A DNA stretch of 43,579 nucleotides from Anaerolineae bacterium (GTDB lineage Bacteria > Chloroflexota > Anaerolineae > B4-G1 > SLSP01), in NCBI GenBank assembly GCA_016931315.1, contig JAFGFB010000319.1, positions 1 through 43,579 on the forward strand. Reading direction: 5' to 3'. The notes beneath the pieces are model-generated. The model saw only the letters and a list, made by a program, of their open reading frames with translations, had not been told where the DNA came from and ran no database searches. Of this stretch, positions 33,001 through 40,785 are shown piece after piece. Position numbers and translations under genes: made by a program. Position 1 is the stretch's first letter. Each line of letters starts with the position of its first letter.

Positions 33001-34953
33001 TCACCACTCATAGATCAACGCCAACACGTGCGCATCGTCAGCACGCAATTCGTGCAAGTGTCCCCCCGGATACCGTTGCTGGTATTCGGCAAGTTCTGCT
33101 GCCCGTTCTGGAACAAAAATGAAGCGCGCCGGCGCCGTAACCTCCGGAAATTCCCCCGGCTGAACATCCACACCAACCTGGTCGCGCAGCAGAAAAGCCA
33201 GGGTCCCGAAATCCCAATACATGAAAGGCGCACCGAAGAAATACGTCATCCCCTCCGCCGGATGGGATTGACAATAGCGCGCCACCTCCGTTCCAATCCA
33301 GGCGGTTGGATTGCCATAGACACGCCGGGGAGTGTAGCGTGCAAAGTAAAAGCCCAGGTTAAGTACCGCCACCATCACCATGAGGACCCCCACCCAACGC
33401 CGCACCACCCGTGAATCCCATTTCCTCGCGGCGCCACAAATCTCCAGCAGCGCCTCTACCCCCCATGCGATACACAAAGCCACCGCCGGGACCAACAACA
33501 ATCCACGCTGACTGCTAGGGGGATTCTCGGTCAATGTCCACGCCATCACTAGCGTAGACCAAAACCACAGCAACGTGAGCGCACGCCCCGGGGAACGGGC
33601 GCGCCAAAACACGGCAACCATCCCAACCAACAGCAGCACTCCGGAAACAAAGTCCAGCAGCGGCCTCTCCGGATGATACCAAAATGTGGGATCAGGCGTC
33701 AGGTGAAAGGCCGTAACGGACTTCCAGAATTGTTGCCCCAACAGAAAGAATACGCTGCGTCCGGTAATCTGGATCTCGCGCGCCAGCCAACCCGACGTGA
33801 AGATACTCACAGCGCTCGAGCGCGCGAGCAAATCCGTGGGATGCGCAGCATACCAAAGCCACAGCGGGATGGTAATTACAGCCCACCCCGAAAGCAACCA
33901 GAACACCCCTCGACGATAGCGGGGCCGGGCTTGCGGTTCGAGAGTCAGCCCGCGCAACCCAAGAAATACCGCCGCGATGACCGAAACCCAGCGGGCGCCA
34001 AAATACGTAGTCCACCCCAGACCGAGCACCAGCCCTGCCCAGCCCCATGCCGCCGAGACCTCACCACGCTCGCAATCGCTCAGGGCGCGGCACAACAGCC
34101 AAAAACCCAAAGTCGCAATCAATGGATCGAAAATCTGATTCGACGCCAGCCGGCTAAAATGAAGATGGTAGGCAGAAAACGCGACCACAGCAGCTGCAAC
34201 CCAGCCCACACGGCGACCGCCCCAATCGCGCCCTAACAGAAAAGTGGTATACACGGTCAACGTGCCCACCAGTGCCGAGAGTGCTCGCGCGCCGGCCATA
34301 CTCGCGCCGCAAAGACGCATCGCCCAACCATACAACAGGAAGGATAACGTGGGTACGGAATACCACCCCGTGGCAAAAGGATTGCCCAGGGGGCGCTCCA
34401 CAAGGCGCAGACTGAGCAGCGCCTGCGTCCCCTCATCTCCGCCAAAGTTTGCCGGAATCCCCCCCAGATTGATGGCGCGCGCCAGAAAAGCCGCCAACAA
34501 CAATCCCCCCAGCGCCAGCGAAGCCTGGCGTCCAAGGGGCTCAACGCCCTGCCCCGCGCGCCTCCCTCCGGGTAGGCTCACCGCAAAAATCCCTACAGCG
34601 ATCACCCACAGCCCAAACAGCGCCGTAAAATCTGCATCTGGAGCCTGCCGTCGCGACTCAAAGCCCACCACCAGCGACAGAGCCAGCGCAACGACACGCC
34701 ACACACTGTTTGGACCTGACGTCAGCCAGGCGGCAAGACGCACGTGCAGTGCTGCGTACTTTGCAGGGGGTGATGGATATGCAGCGCGGAGAAACGTGAT
34801 ACCGAGGCTCAACAACCCCAGAACAAAACACAAGCCCGCGTCCCAAATCAGGGCACGCCAGACCCACAAATAGATACCTGCGGCAAGCAGGAAAAGCCCA
34901 CAGATCAATCCCGTCAGCATCAGCCGGTTTTGCCAGGCACTCACATAGCGCAA
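33001..34953 (-). CDS. GT-C family membrane glycosyltransferase (ArnT/PMT-like)
   Basis: About 650 residues with a dozen or so membrane helices. The first two thirds carry the GT39/GT83-like pattern, with the acidic loop FGGDEGTQALLSLRL (catalytic Asp/Glu position of the clan) and TYFGARWV. It ends in a soluble domain (about 545-650) containing YFGAPFMYWDFGTLAFL. It probably moves a sugar from a polyprenyl carrier to a surface acceptor. The start is uncertain: TTG 34953 is the longest; GTG 34944 would give a GTGA overlap with the upstream stop, like other pairs here. Either way it overlaps the response-regulator gene and is co-transcribed with it. Confidence 0.82.
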   Translation of the reverse strand: MRYVSAWQNRLMLTGLICGLFLLAAGIYLWVWRALIWDAGLCFVLGLLSLGITFLRAAYPSPPAKYAALHVRLAAWLTSGPNSVWRVVALALSLVVGFESRRQAPDADFTALFGLWVIAVGIFAVSLPGGRRAGQGVEPLGRQASLALGGLLLAAFLARAINLGGIPANFGGDEGTQALLSLRLVERPLGNPFATGWYSVPTLSFLLYGWAMRLCGASMAGARALSALVGTLTVYTTFLLGRDWGGRRVGWVAAAVVAFSAYHLHFSRLASNQIFDPLIATLGFWLLCRALSDCERGEVSAAWGWAGLVLGLGWTTYFGARWVSVIAAVFLGLRGLTLEPQARPRYRRGVFWLLSGWAVITIPLWLWYAAHPTDLLARSSAVSIFTSGWLAREIQITGRSVFFLLGQQFWKSVTAFHLTPDPTFWYHPERPLLDFVSGVLLLVGMVAVFWRARSPGRALTLLWFWSTLVMAWTLTENPPSSQRGLLLVPAVALCIAWGVEALLEICGAARKWDSRVVRRWVGVLMVMVAVLNLGFYFARYTPRRVYGNPTAWIGTEVARYCQSHPAEGMTYFFGAPFMYWDFGTLAFLLRDQVGVDVQPGEFPEVTAPARFIFVPERAAELAEYQQRYPGGHLHELRADDAHVLALIYEW

Positions 34954-35819
34954 AGATCGGCAATTTCCTCCGCGGCTTCCCTGGCTCGATGGCGCAACAA
35001 CCCCAATGCCGGGCCCCCGCGAATGGCAACTGCCAGAATCATCAACGTGCTCACGCTCAACGCGTACAGCATATAATCCCCGCCCGCAATGCTCTGCTCA
35101 AAACGTAACGGCTCCCGCCCCAAAATCCGCGCCACTTTGGCTGAGGTAACCCAGCCCTGAATCGCCGCTTGCGCCATGACGTCGGCATCAGATTTGGCTA
35201 ACATTCCCACCCAGGTCGCCATTTCATCATCCACCGTAAGTACCACCGCGTCCGCGCCCACCTCCTGTGCCAGACTGCTCATAGCACGCTCGACAGCCTT
35301 GCGGTGCTTGCCTACCGAAGCCCGCAACTTAACCGCGGCTTCGTTGACCACCTTCTTTTCGGCCTCAGCGGCCCGCGGCGCCGCCGGTTCAGGCGCAGGG
35401 CTTGCCGCCGGAGCCGGTTCAGGCGGTAAGGTATCGGTAATACTGATGCCCAGAGGCAGCAACGGAGCGCGTAGAGCCGCTTCAATGCGCTCCTCCAATT
35501 CTGGCAGGAAGAAAGGCTTCGGCAAGATGCCCTGAATCACCAGTGAGGAAGCCACTTCGGGCGCGAGAGTCTCGCCCATCAATGGAATCAGAACCAGCCG
35601 CAACGTTGGCTGCATCTCACGCATCTTCTGGCCCAGAACTACCGCTCCCGGATCGTCCACCGCCATATCCAGCAATGCCAGGTCCAGATTGCCTGCGCCG
35701 GCAAGTTTCAGCGCCTCATTGAAGTTGGAAGCCCCCACCACATCGTGACCGTGCCGCTGGAGCTCCTCTTGAAGCAAGGTTGCAAAAGCCACATTGGGAT
35801 CAACGACCAGGATATGCAT
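34941..35819 (-). CDS. Response regulator with C-terminal roadblock-like domain
   Basis: 292 residues. The receiver (about 1-120) has D/N at DPN (7-9), phospho-acceptor Asp in LALLDMAVDD and K in LPKPF. A Pro/Ala-rich linker (about 135-165) leads to a Roadblock/LC7-like alpha-beta domain (about 180-285: LAQEVGADAVVLTVDDEMATWVGML). No DNA-binding domain is present, so it probably acts by protein contact, perhaps with a small GTPase as roadblock proteins do. ATG 35819 has AAGGAGA at 4 nt; the frame upstream to 35879 runs over the promoter. It overlaps the glycosyltransferase gene. Confidence 0.78.
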   Translation of the reverse strand: MHILVVDPNVAFATLLQEELQRHGHDVVGASNFNEALKLAGAGNLDLALLDMAVDDPGAVVLGQKMREMQPTLRLVLIPLMGETLAPEVASSLVIQGILPKPFFLPELEERIEAALRAPLLPLGISITDTLPPEPAPAASPAPEPAAPRAAEAEKKVVNEAAVKLRASVGKHRKAVERAMSSLAQEVGADAVVLTVDDEMATWVGMLAKSDADVMAQAAIQGWVTSAKVARILGREPLRFEQSIAGGDYMLYALSVSTLMILAVAIRGGPALGLLRHRAREAAEEIADLCAM

Positions 35820-35851
35820 ACCGTCTCCTTCTGCTCCCGATTTCCGATTCC

Positions 35852-35879
35852 ATTGTACCGAGTAAAAGAGAAAACGCAA
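35852..35879 (-). promoter_or_regulatory. Candidate promoter of the response-regulator operon
   Basis: TTGCGT (35879-35874), 16 bp, TACAAT (35857-35852), with the start near 35845 and a leader of about 26 nt. Palindrome copy 4 abuts the -35 side. Confidence 0.5.
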
Positions 35880-35885
35880 CTAGAA

Positions 35886-35924
35886 AGTGTTCTTTGACCG
35901 CGCTTTGCGTGGTCAAAGAACACT
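35886..35924. repeat. Dispersed palindrome, copy 4
   Basis: 18-bp stem (35886-35903 with 35907-35924), one G-T pair, loop TTT. Ends AGTGTTCTTTG/CAAAGAACACT resemble copy 5 (40516). The right flank AAAAAAGAACCCTCTTCGCC matches that of copy 6 (40606). It lies between two divergent genes. Confidence 0.75.
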
Positions 35925-36045
35925 AAAAAAGAACCCTCTTCGCCTGTTTGCAAAACCACCTTGGGTTTTCCCCAATAATCCATCGCATCCCCCTTGCATT
36001 CAATGGTAAAATGAAAGCAGCACACAATCCCAGGAGGCTGTAATC

Positions 36046-38115
36046 ATGAAATCATCCTTTATCCTGCGCATCATCCTCAGCATTGCCACCTTGAGCGGAG
36101 GCTTGCTCTTAACCCAGAAGAGCAGCGCCGCCGCCCTCCCACCCCTGCCACCTGTCAACAACTCAGATGGCAGCCTGGGATTGTGTTACGCCTTCTATGA
36201 CGATACCTGGATGCAGCTCGCCGGTGAGGCCGGCGCGCGCTGGGACCGCTTCGACTTTCGATGGAACGCCATCGAAACCGCACCAGGAATTTACAACTTC
36301 TCCGGGCATGAGGCCATCCTCCAGCGCTACAATACCCAGGGCATCCCCATGAACGTCGTAGGCATCCTCGGTTCGCCTGCGGTCTGGGGCGCCGATTGTC
36401 CCGCAATCATTCGATCAACGCCCCCCCAAACCCTGCTGGGGCATATCCGCGAGGACTCGGTGGGATGGCGTCCCTGCCTGCCCAAAGGGCTGTACAGCGC
36501 CTGGAATGATCCCGAAAATCTCTGGGCCGTTTACGTCACGCAGGTAGTCGAGCACTTCAATGGTCAGGTATCTACCTGGGAAATCTGGAATGAGCCAGAC
36601 CTGACCAGCTATTGGCTCGGCACGCCCCAGGACTACGTCCAACTCCTCAAGGTCGGCTACCTGGCAGCCAAAGAAGCCAACCCCAGCGCCACCATCCTCT
36701 TTGGCGGACTGGCTTACTGGGGCAATCCCGCCTTCTACCGCCAGGTACTCAACTTACTGGCAGCCGATCCCGAGGCGGCAGCCCACAACTATTACTTTGA
36801 CGTGATGTCCCTCCACCTCTACTCCAACGTCTATCAGGCGCATGATATCGCCGCGGAGGTCACAGCTGCCATGCAAGCAACCGTTGGGCCCCACCCACTG
36901 TGGCTGACCGAAACCGGCGTCCCCCTCTGGAACGAGGACGAGCCGCCCACCGATCCTAACATCCCGTGGCCGCCACCTTACACCGCAACGGCTAATGAGG
37001 CTGCCGCTTATATGATTGAAGCCTACGCCAATGCCCGCGCCGCAGGCGTGGAACGTTTCTTTGTTTTTCGCCTCCATGATGATCACGCGGGTATGGGGCA
37101 ACGCTACGGCATCACGCGTGATGATCACTCATTGCGCCCCGCCTACATCGCCTACCAGGTTGCTGCCGCCTACTTGCGCGATGCAGAAGAGGTCGTCGGG
37201 CCCTTTCGGGGTTCGATTCACCGCGTGACTTTCCTCAGTGCTGCGCACGGACGTACCGACGTGATCTGGAATTCCACCTCAATCCCGCGCACTTTCGAAG
37301 AGCCAGCCTTTAGCTCCAACATCACTCTCATCACGCATGAAGGCCTCACCTCCCTGCTTGCGCCCACCGGAACCTATACACTCCCCCTGGGCGCCGCCAC
37401 AGCCAACGAGAATCCGCTGGAGGAGTACATGATCGGTGGACCACCGCTCCTGCTTGCCTACGGTGACCTGGGAGACACACAGCCGCCCCTATCAACGTTG
37501 AATGCCCTCCCTACCCACACCCTGCCCGGTACGCTGGCTTTGACCTGGATTGTGACTGATACCCAAACCGGATACTGGTACGCCGAGATTCAAGCCGCGC
37601 GCAGTGACACAGGTCCCTGGAACGACATTGCGGGCGCGCAGCAGACGGTAGCGCGCACACGATTTGTGCCCACAACCATCACCGAAAGTGGACCCTGGTA
37701 TTTCCGCGCCCGCACCCGCGACCAGGCGGGCAACTGGGAACCCTGGCCCGCCACCGCCGAGATTTCCACCACACTGCGCAGCACGCGGCTGGTCACGGTG
37801 ACGGTATCCGCCTTCAGCGATTTGGATGGGGATGGCATTCAGGATGAGGGCGAATCCAATCTTGAAGAAGTCGCCTTTGCCTGGCGTGATGCAACCGGCG
37901 CCGAGGTTGCAAGTTACACCGGCGCCGCCTGGACCGTAGCGCAAGAAGTCCCCTTTGGCGACTATGAAATCCTCATCTTGAAGGAGGGGTATCTAACTGC
38001 CCGTATCCCCCTGGATGTGGCGCTGGCGCTCGAACCCTTGCATGTGCAACAGCATCAGGGACTCCTGCCAATACGTGGGCAGAGTTACTTGCCCCTGGTG
38101 CTTAGGAAACAGTGA
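36046..38115 (+). CDS. Secreted clan GH-A glycoside hydrolase
   Basis: 689 residues. Signal peptide (about 1-29, ending SSAAA). The TIM barrel (about 40-400) has the acid/base glutamate E183 in WEIWNEPD and the nucleophile candidate E289 in LWLTETGVP, the clan GH-A pair, closest in look to GH39/GH5-type enzymes. Then come a beta-sandwich (about 480-590, FN3-like: GPWYFRARTRDQAGNWE) and an SdrD-B-like domain starting FSDLDGDGIQDEGESN. The extreme C-terminus is SYLPLVLRKQ, a tail I associate with exported Chloroflexi proteins. The substrate is unknown. AGGAGG stands upstream of ATG 36046. The TPR gene follows by 11 bp. Confidence 0.82.
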   Translation: MKSSFILRIILSIATLSGGLLLTQKSSAAALPPLPPVNNSDGSLGLCYAFYDDTWMQLAGEAGARWDRFDFRWNAIETAPGIYNFSGHEAILQRYNTQGIPMNVVGILGSPAVWGADCPAIIRSTPPQTLLGHIREDSVGWRPCLPKGLYSAWNDPENLWAVYVTQVVEHFNGQVSTWEIWNEPDLTSYWLGTPQDYVQLLKVGYLAAKEANPSATILFGGLAYWGNPAFYRQVLNLLAADPEAAAHNYYFDVMSLHLYSNVYQAHDIAAEVTAAMQATVGPHPLWLTETGVPLWNEDEPPTDPNIPWPPPYTATANEAAAYMIEAYANARAAGVERFFVFRLHDDHAGMGQRYGITRDDHSLRPAYIAYQVAAAYLRDAEEVVGPFRGSIHRVTFLSAAHGRTDVIWNSTSIPRTFEEPAFSSNITLITHEGLTSLLAPTGTYTLPLGAATANENPLEEYMIGGPPLLLAYGDLGDTQPPLSTLNALPTHTLPGTLALTWIVTDTQTGYWYAEIQAARSDTGPWNDIAGAQQTVARTRFVPTTITESGPWYFRARTRDQAGNWEPWPATAEISTTLRSTRLVTVTVSAFSDLDGDGIQDEGESNLEEVAFAWRDATGAEVASYTGAAWTVAQEVPFGDYEILILKEGYLTARIPLDVALALEPLHVQQHQGLLPIRGQSYLPLVLRKQ

Positions 38116-38126
38116 GCTAACCAACC

Positions 38127-39440
38127 TTGCTATTCAGAGCAGCCATTCATGTCACATTAGCGATGCTGGCATTACTGTTCAGCCTGGCGCCCGCACCGCA
38201 ACAGCCGGGTCTCTTGTCGCTAAAAACGGCAGAAACCCATTTCGCTGCGGGGGAATTTACCGCCGCCGAAACCGCCTTTCAAGCCGCGAATACACTGCTG
38301 CCACACAGCACTTACCCTCGGCAGCGTCTCGCCGTGCTATATCTCCAGTGGAACCGTCCCGCTGAAGGGCTGGCAATTTGGGAAGCGACACCCGATAGCG
38401 ACCCCTTCCTGCACTTACAACTCTTAGCCGCAGCCGCAGAATGGGATGCCCTTGAAACCGCAGCGCAAGCTTATCTCAAGCGTGTACCGGCGGATGAGAA
38501 AGCCTACGCCCTCCTGACCCAGGCACTGTTATACCAATCGCAGTGCCTTGAAGCCGAATCGGTCGCTGGGGTTTGGGAAAAGTATAGCGCCGAAGCCGAT
38601 GCTGCCTTAACCGCCGCACTCCTGCGCTACACAGTGAATCCCGCTACCCCCGAACCGGCAATTTGCGCACTGGACCCAGACCTCTGCGCCGCCACACAAA
38701 GCTGTACTGGATCAGCTCAATGTCTGCAACGGCTCGGTGAGAGCCTCCTGCGCCGGCAGCGCCCCGAAATTGCGGCTTGCGCTCTTGCTCAAGCCACAAA
38801 AATCGCACCAGAAAACGCGGATGCACACGCCTGGCTTGGGGTCGCGCTAGAGCAGATTGGCAATCCCGTCGCTGCCCTGCCCCACTTCCGTAAGGCGACC
38901 ACCCTTGCACCCGATTCCGCACTGGGTTGGCTGCTTCTGGGTCTCAGCCAACTCAACCAGCAGAATATCGTCGAGGCTCACGCCGCTCTATTGCGCGCGC
39001 AGGCGCTCGACCCCGGAAATCCGGCTCCGTGTCTGGCAGTAGCCGGCGTTCTGGTAGCGCAAGGTGACTACGCGAATATCCCCGTCTGGACCACGGCGGC
39101 ATTGGAGCGCGCCCCTGATGATCCCGAGATTTGGAAAGCCACGGCGCGCTTTTACCTCACCCGAAATCTAGCGCTTAATGAGGAGCCTCTGCATGCCGCT
39201 GCCGGTGCAGTTCAACTGGCACCGGACGATGCCGGGGCATGGACGCTGCTAGGCTGGGCGCAGTTCAATGCGAAAGACTTCGATACCGCCCTGACGACCC
39301 TGCAAACCGCGCTTACTTATGACCCACAACATGCAGAAGCCCATCACCTGCTCGGACTGGCCCTGCAAGCCTTGGGACGTCAAACCGAGGCCCAAGACGC
39401 CCTCATCCGCGCCCAAGACCTCGGCTATCAACCCCGATAG
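38127..39440 (+). CDS. Exported TPR-repeat protein
   Basis: 437 residues. A hydrophobic N-terminus (about 8-22) suggests export or anchoring. The rest is a chain of TPR repeats, for example AETHFAAGEFTAAETAFQAAN and, at the end, AWTLLGWAQFNAKDFDTALTTL and AEAHHLLGLALQALGR, read here as separate 34-residue units. Four to six cysteines in the middle (about 180-215) may form disulfides. It likely serves as a binding scaffold. TTG 38127 is the first possible start after a stop; ATG 38163 is the alternative. It follows the glycosidase by 11 bp and ends 12 bp from the convergent phosphatidyltransferase gene. Confidence 0.75.
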   Translation: MLFRAAIHVTLAMLALLFSLAPAPQQPGLLSLKTAETHFAAGEFTAAETAFQAANTLLPHSTYPRQRLAVLYLQWNRPAEGLAIWEATPDSDPFLHLQLLAAAAEWDALETAAQAYLKRVPADEKAYALLTQALLYQSQCLEAESVAGVWEKYSAEADAALTAALLRYTVNPATPEPAICALDPDLCAATQSCTGSAQCLQRLGESLLRRQRPEIAACALAQATKIAPENADAHAWLGVALEQIGNPVAALPHFRKATTLAPDSALGWLLLGLSQLNQQNIVEAHAALLRAQALDPGNPAPCLAVAGVLVAQGDYANIPVWTTAALERAPDDPEIWKATARFYLTRNLALNEEPLHAAAGAVQLAPDDAGAWTLLGWAQFNAKDFDTALTTLQTALTYDPQHAEAHHLLGLALQALGRQTEAQDALIRAQDLGYQPR

Positions 39441-39452
39441 GTCACGCCCAAA

Positions 39453-40067
39453 CTACGGATTGCGGCGAGCCTCGCGGTAGACGTAGAGAATCCGCTGCAA
39501 CGCAGTGAACCAAGACAGCGCCGCCAGCAAAATCAACGCCGGACGAATCCAATCAAAGAGCAAGCACACCCCCAAAAGAATAATGCGCTCAATGCGGGTC
39601 AGCAAACCGGTCTTGCAGGCATAGCCCAAACCCTCGGCGCGCGCACGGGTATAGCTCACCATCAAAGCCCCCAGCAACGTCGCAAAGATTAAGTAAACCT
39701 CCAGAGCCGAATCACGCGGATACAGGGCGACCAACAGGCCAAACATCAACACGCCTTCCGAGATACGATCCAGAGTTGAATCGAGAAAGGCCCCAAAACG
39801 GCTGCGTTGCCCGCCCACCCTTGCCAGCGCGCCGTCTAGCGCATCCACTGAAGAGGTGAGCAACAACAACGCCCCCCCCAGGCGTGTATATCCGAAAGCC
39901 ATCAACACGCTCACCCCTATGGCCAGGCCAAGACCGGCGAGGGTAATCGTATTTGGATGAACGCCCCAGCGGTGCAACACGCGCGCAATCGGATAGGTGA
40001 TAATGGATCCTTTTGACCGCGCCCAATCGGTGAACGTTTCGTACTCTTTGGTTTCTCCCTGACTCAT
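39453..40067 (-). CDS. CDP-alcohol phosphatidyltransferase
   Basis: 204 residues, six membrane helices. The family motif is complete: DALDGALAR, then after eight residues GAFLDSTLD, that is D-x2-DG-x2-AR-x8-G-x3-D-x3-D. Such enzymes join CDP-diacylglycerol or CDP-inositol-type donors to an alcohol (glycerol-phosphate, inositol-phosphate). The long N-terminal part before the motif and TRARAEGLGYACKTGLLTR fit the phosphatidylinositol-phosphate-synthase/archaetidyl subgroup, but the substrate is uncertain. ATG 40067 overlaps the stop of the ArsR-type gene (ATGA), so a regulator and a lipid enzyme are coupled. Confidence 0.88.
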   Translation of the reverse strand: MSQGETKEYETFTDWARSKGSIITYPIARVLHRWGVHPNTITLAGLGLAIGVSVLMAFGYTRLGGALLLLTSSVDALDGALARVGGQRSRFGAFLDSTLDRISEGVLMFGLLVALYPRDSALEVYLIFATLLGALMVSYTRARAEGLGYACKTGLLTRIERIILLGVCLLFDWIRPALILLAALSWFTALQRILYVYREARRNP

Positions 40068-40429
40068 GCTTCAACCTCTCCCGATGAAATTGACGCTGCC
40101 TGCAGCGATGATTCGGCAAACGAAAAACCCAGCAATGCTTCTAAATCGGTCATCAAATCGCAGAACTGCGATGGAACGAGCCGGTACACGACCTCACGCC
40201 CCAACCGCCGCGAGTGTACGAAACCTGCCAGTCGCAGCTCCTTCAGATGCCAGGAAAGCAACGGTTGGCTGATTCGCAGGGCAACACTCAAATCTACCAC
40301 ATTCGATTCTCCAGCCGCCAACGCAGCCAAAATCCGCAAACGTACCACCGCTCGCAACGCCTGAAAATTCCGCGACAAGCGCCGTACAACAGGTACAAGC
40401 TCCCCCGATACTTGAGGACGGGCGGTCAT
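40064..40429 (-). CDS. ArsR-family winged-helix regulator
   Basis: 121 residues. Winged helix: LRILAALAAGESNVVDLSVAL, then the recognition helix in ISQPLLSWHLKELRLAGFV and the wing RRLGREVVYRLVPSQF, as separate blocks typical of ArsR/SmtB proteins. No cysteine metal site (ELCVCDL) is present, so the signal is probably not arsenic-type metal. ATG 40429 is preferred; AAAGGA lies about 10-12 nt upstream and the longer frame to 40489 runs over the promoter. It overlaps the phosphatidyltransferase gene. A dyad over its own start of transcription suggests autorepression. Confidence 0.82.
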   Translation of the reverse strand: MTARPQVSGELVPVVRRLSRNFQALRAVVRLRILAALAAGESNVVDLSVALRISQPLLSWHLKELRLAGFVHSRRLGREVVYRLVPSQFCDLMTDLEALLGFSFAESSLQAASISSGEVEA

Positions 40430-40446
40430 ATATAAACCATCCTTTG

Positions 40447-40494
40447 ATAAAGAAATCTTTATATGAATTCTATGCGCAAATCCCGCCAAGTCAA
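40447..40494 (-). promoter_or_regulatory. Promoter with overlapping operator of the ArsR-type operon
   Basis: TTGACT (40494-40489), 16 bp, TAGAAT (40472-40467), with the start near 40460. The palindrome ATAAAG-AAAT-CTTTAT (40447-40462) covers that point, the place expected for an ArsR-type autorepressor. Confidence 0.55.
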
Positions 40495-40515
40495 ATCTGG
40501 GTTCGCCTGACAGAA

Positions 40516-40556
40516 TAGTGTTTTTCGGTCGCGCTTTGCGCGACCGAAAAACACTA
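40516..40556. repeat. Dispersed palindrome, copy 5
   Basis: Perfect 19-bp stem (40516-40534 with 40538-40556), loop TTT. It has the same ends and apex as copy 4 (AGTGT...CGC-TTT-GCG...ACACT), with different but compensating bases in the middle. It lies in the 356-bp gap between the divergent ArsR and mutL genes, which otherwise holds the two promoters and copy 6. Confidence 0.78.
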
Positions 40557-40605
40557 AGAAGAGATCCGCTTCACACTTCATAACATGCCGGTTTTAGGAA
40601 AAAGC

Positions 40606-40647
40606 GTTTTTGGAAGCGGCGCCGTACCCGGCGCCGCTTCCAAAAAC
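40606..40647. repeat. Dispersed palindrome, copy 6
   Basis: Perfect 19-bp stem (40606-40624 with 40629-40647) and tetraloop TACC, very GC-rich at the apex (GGCGCC). The right flank AAAACCCTCTTCGTCTGTTTGC matches copy 4 closely. It lies in an open frame upstream of mutL, but before the mutL promoter. Confidence 0.78.
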
Positions 40648-40731
40648 ATAAAGAAAACCCTCTTCGTCTGTTTGCGCGACCTCCTCCAGTTTCCCCCAAA
40701 AATAAGGCCTTACAAAAACCTGTCCCATCCC

Positions 40732-40760
40732 TTGCAGTTTCTGGTGAGTCAGGCTACAAT
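40732..40760 (+). promoter_or_regulatory. mutL promoter
   Basis: TTGCAG (40732-40737), 17 bp, TACAAT (40755-40760). The start near 40767 gives a leader of about 19 nt that contains GGAGG (40770-40774). Confidence 0.6.
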
Positions 40761-40785
40761 GGAGGCAGCGGAGGTTTCATTTTCC

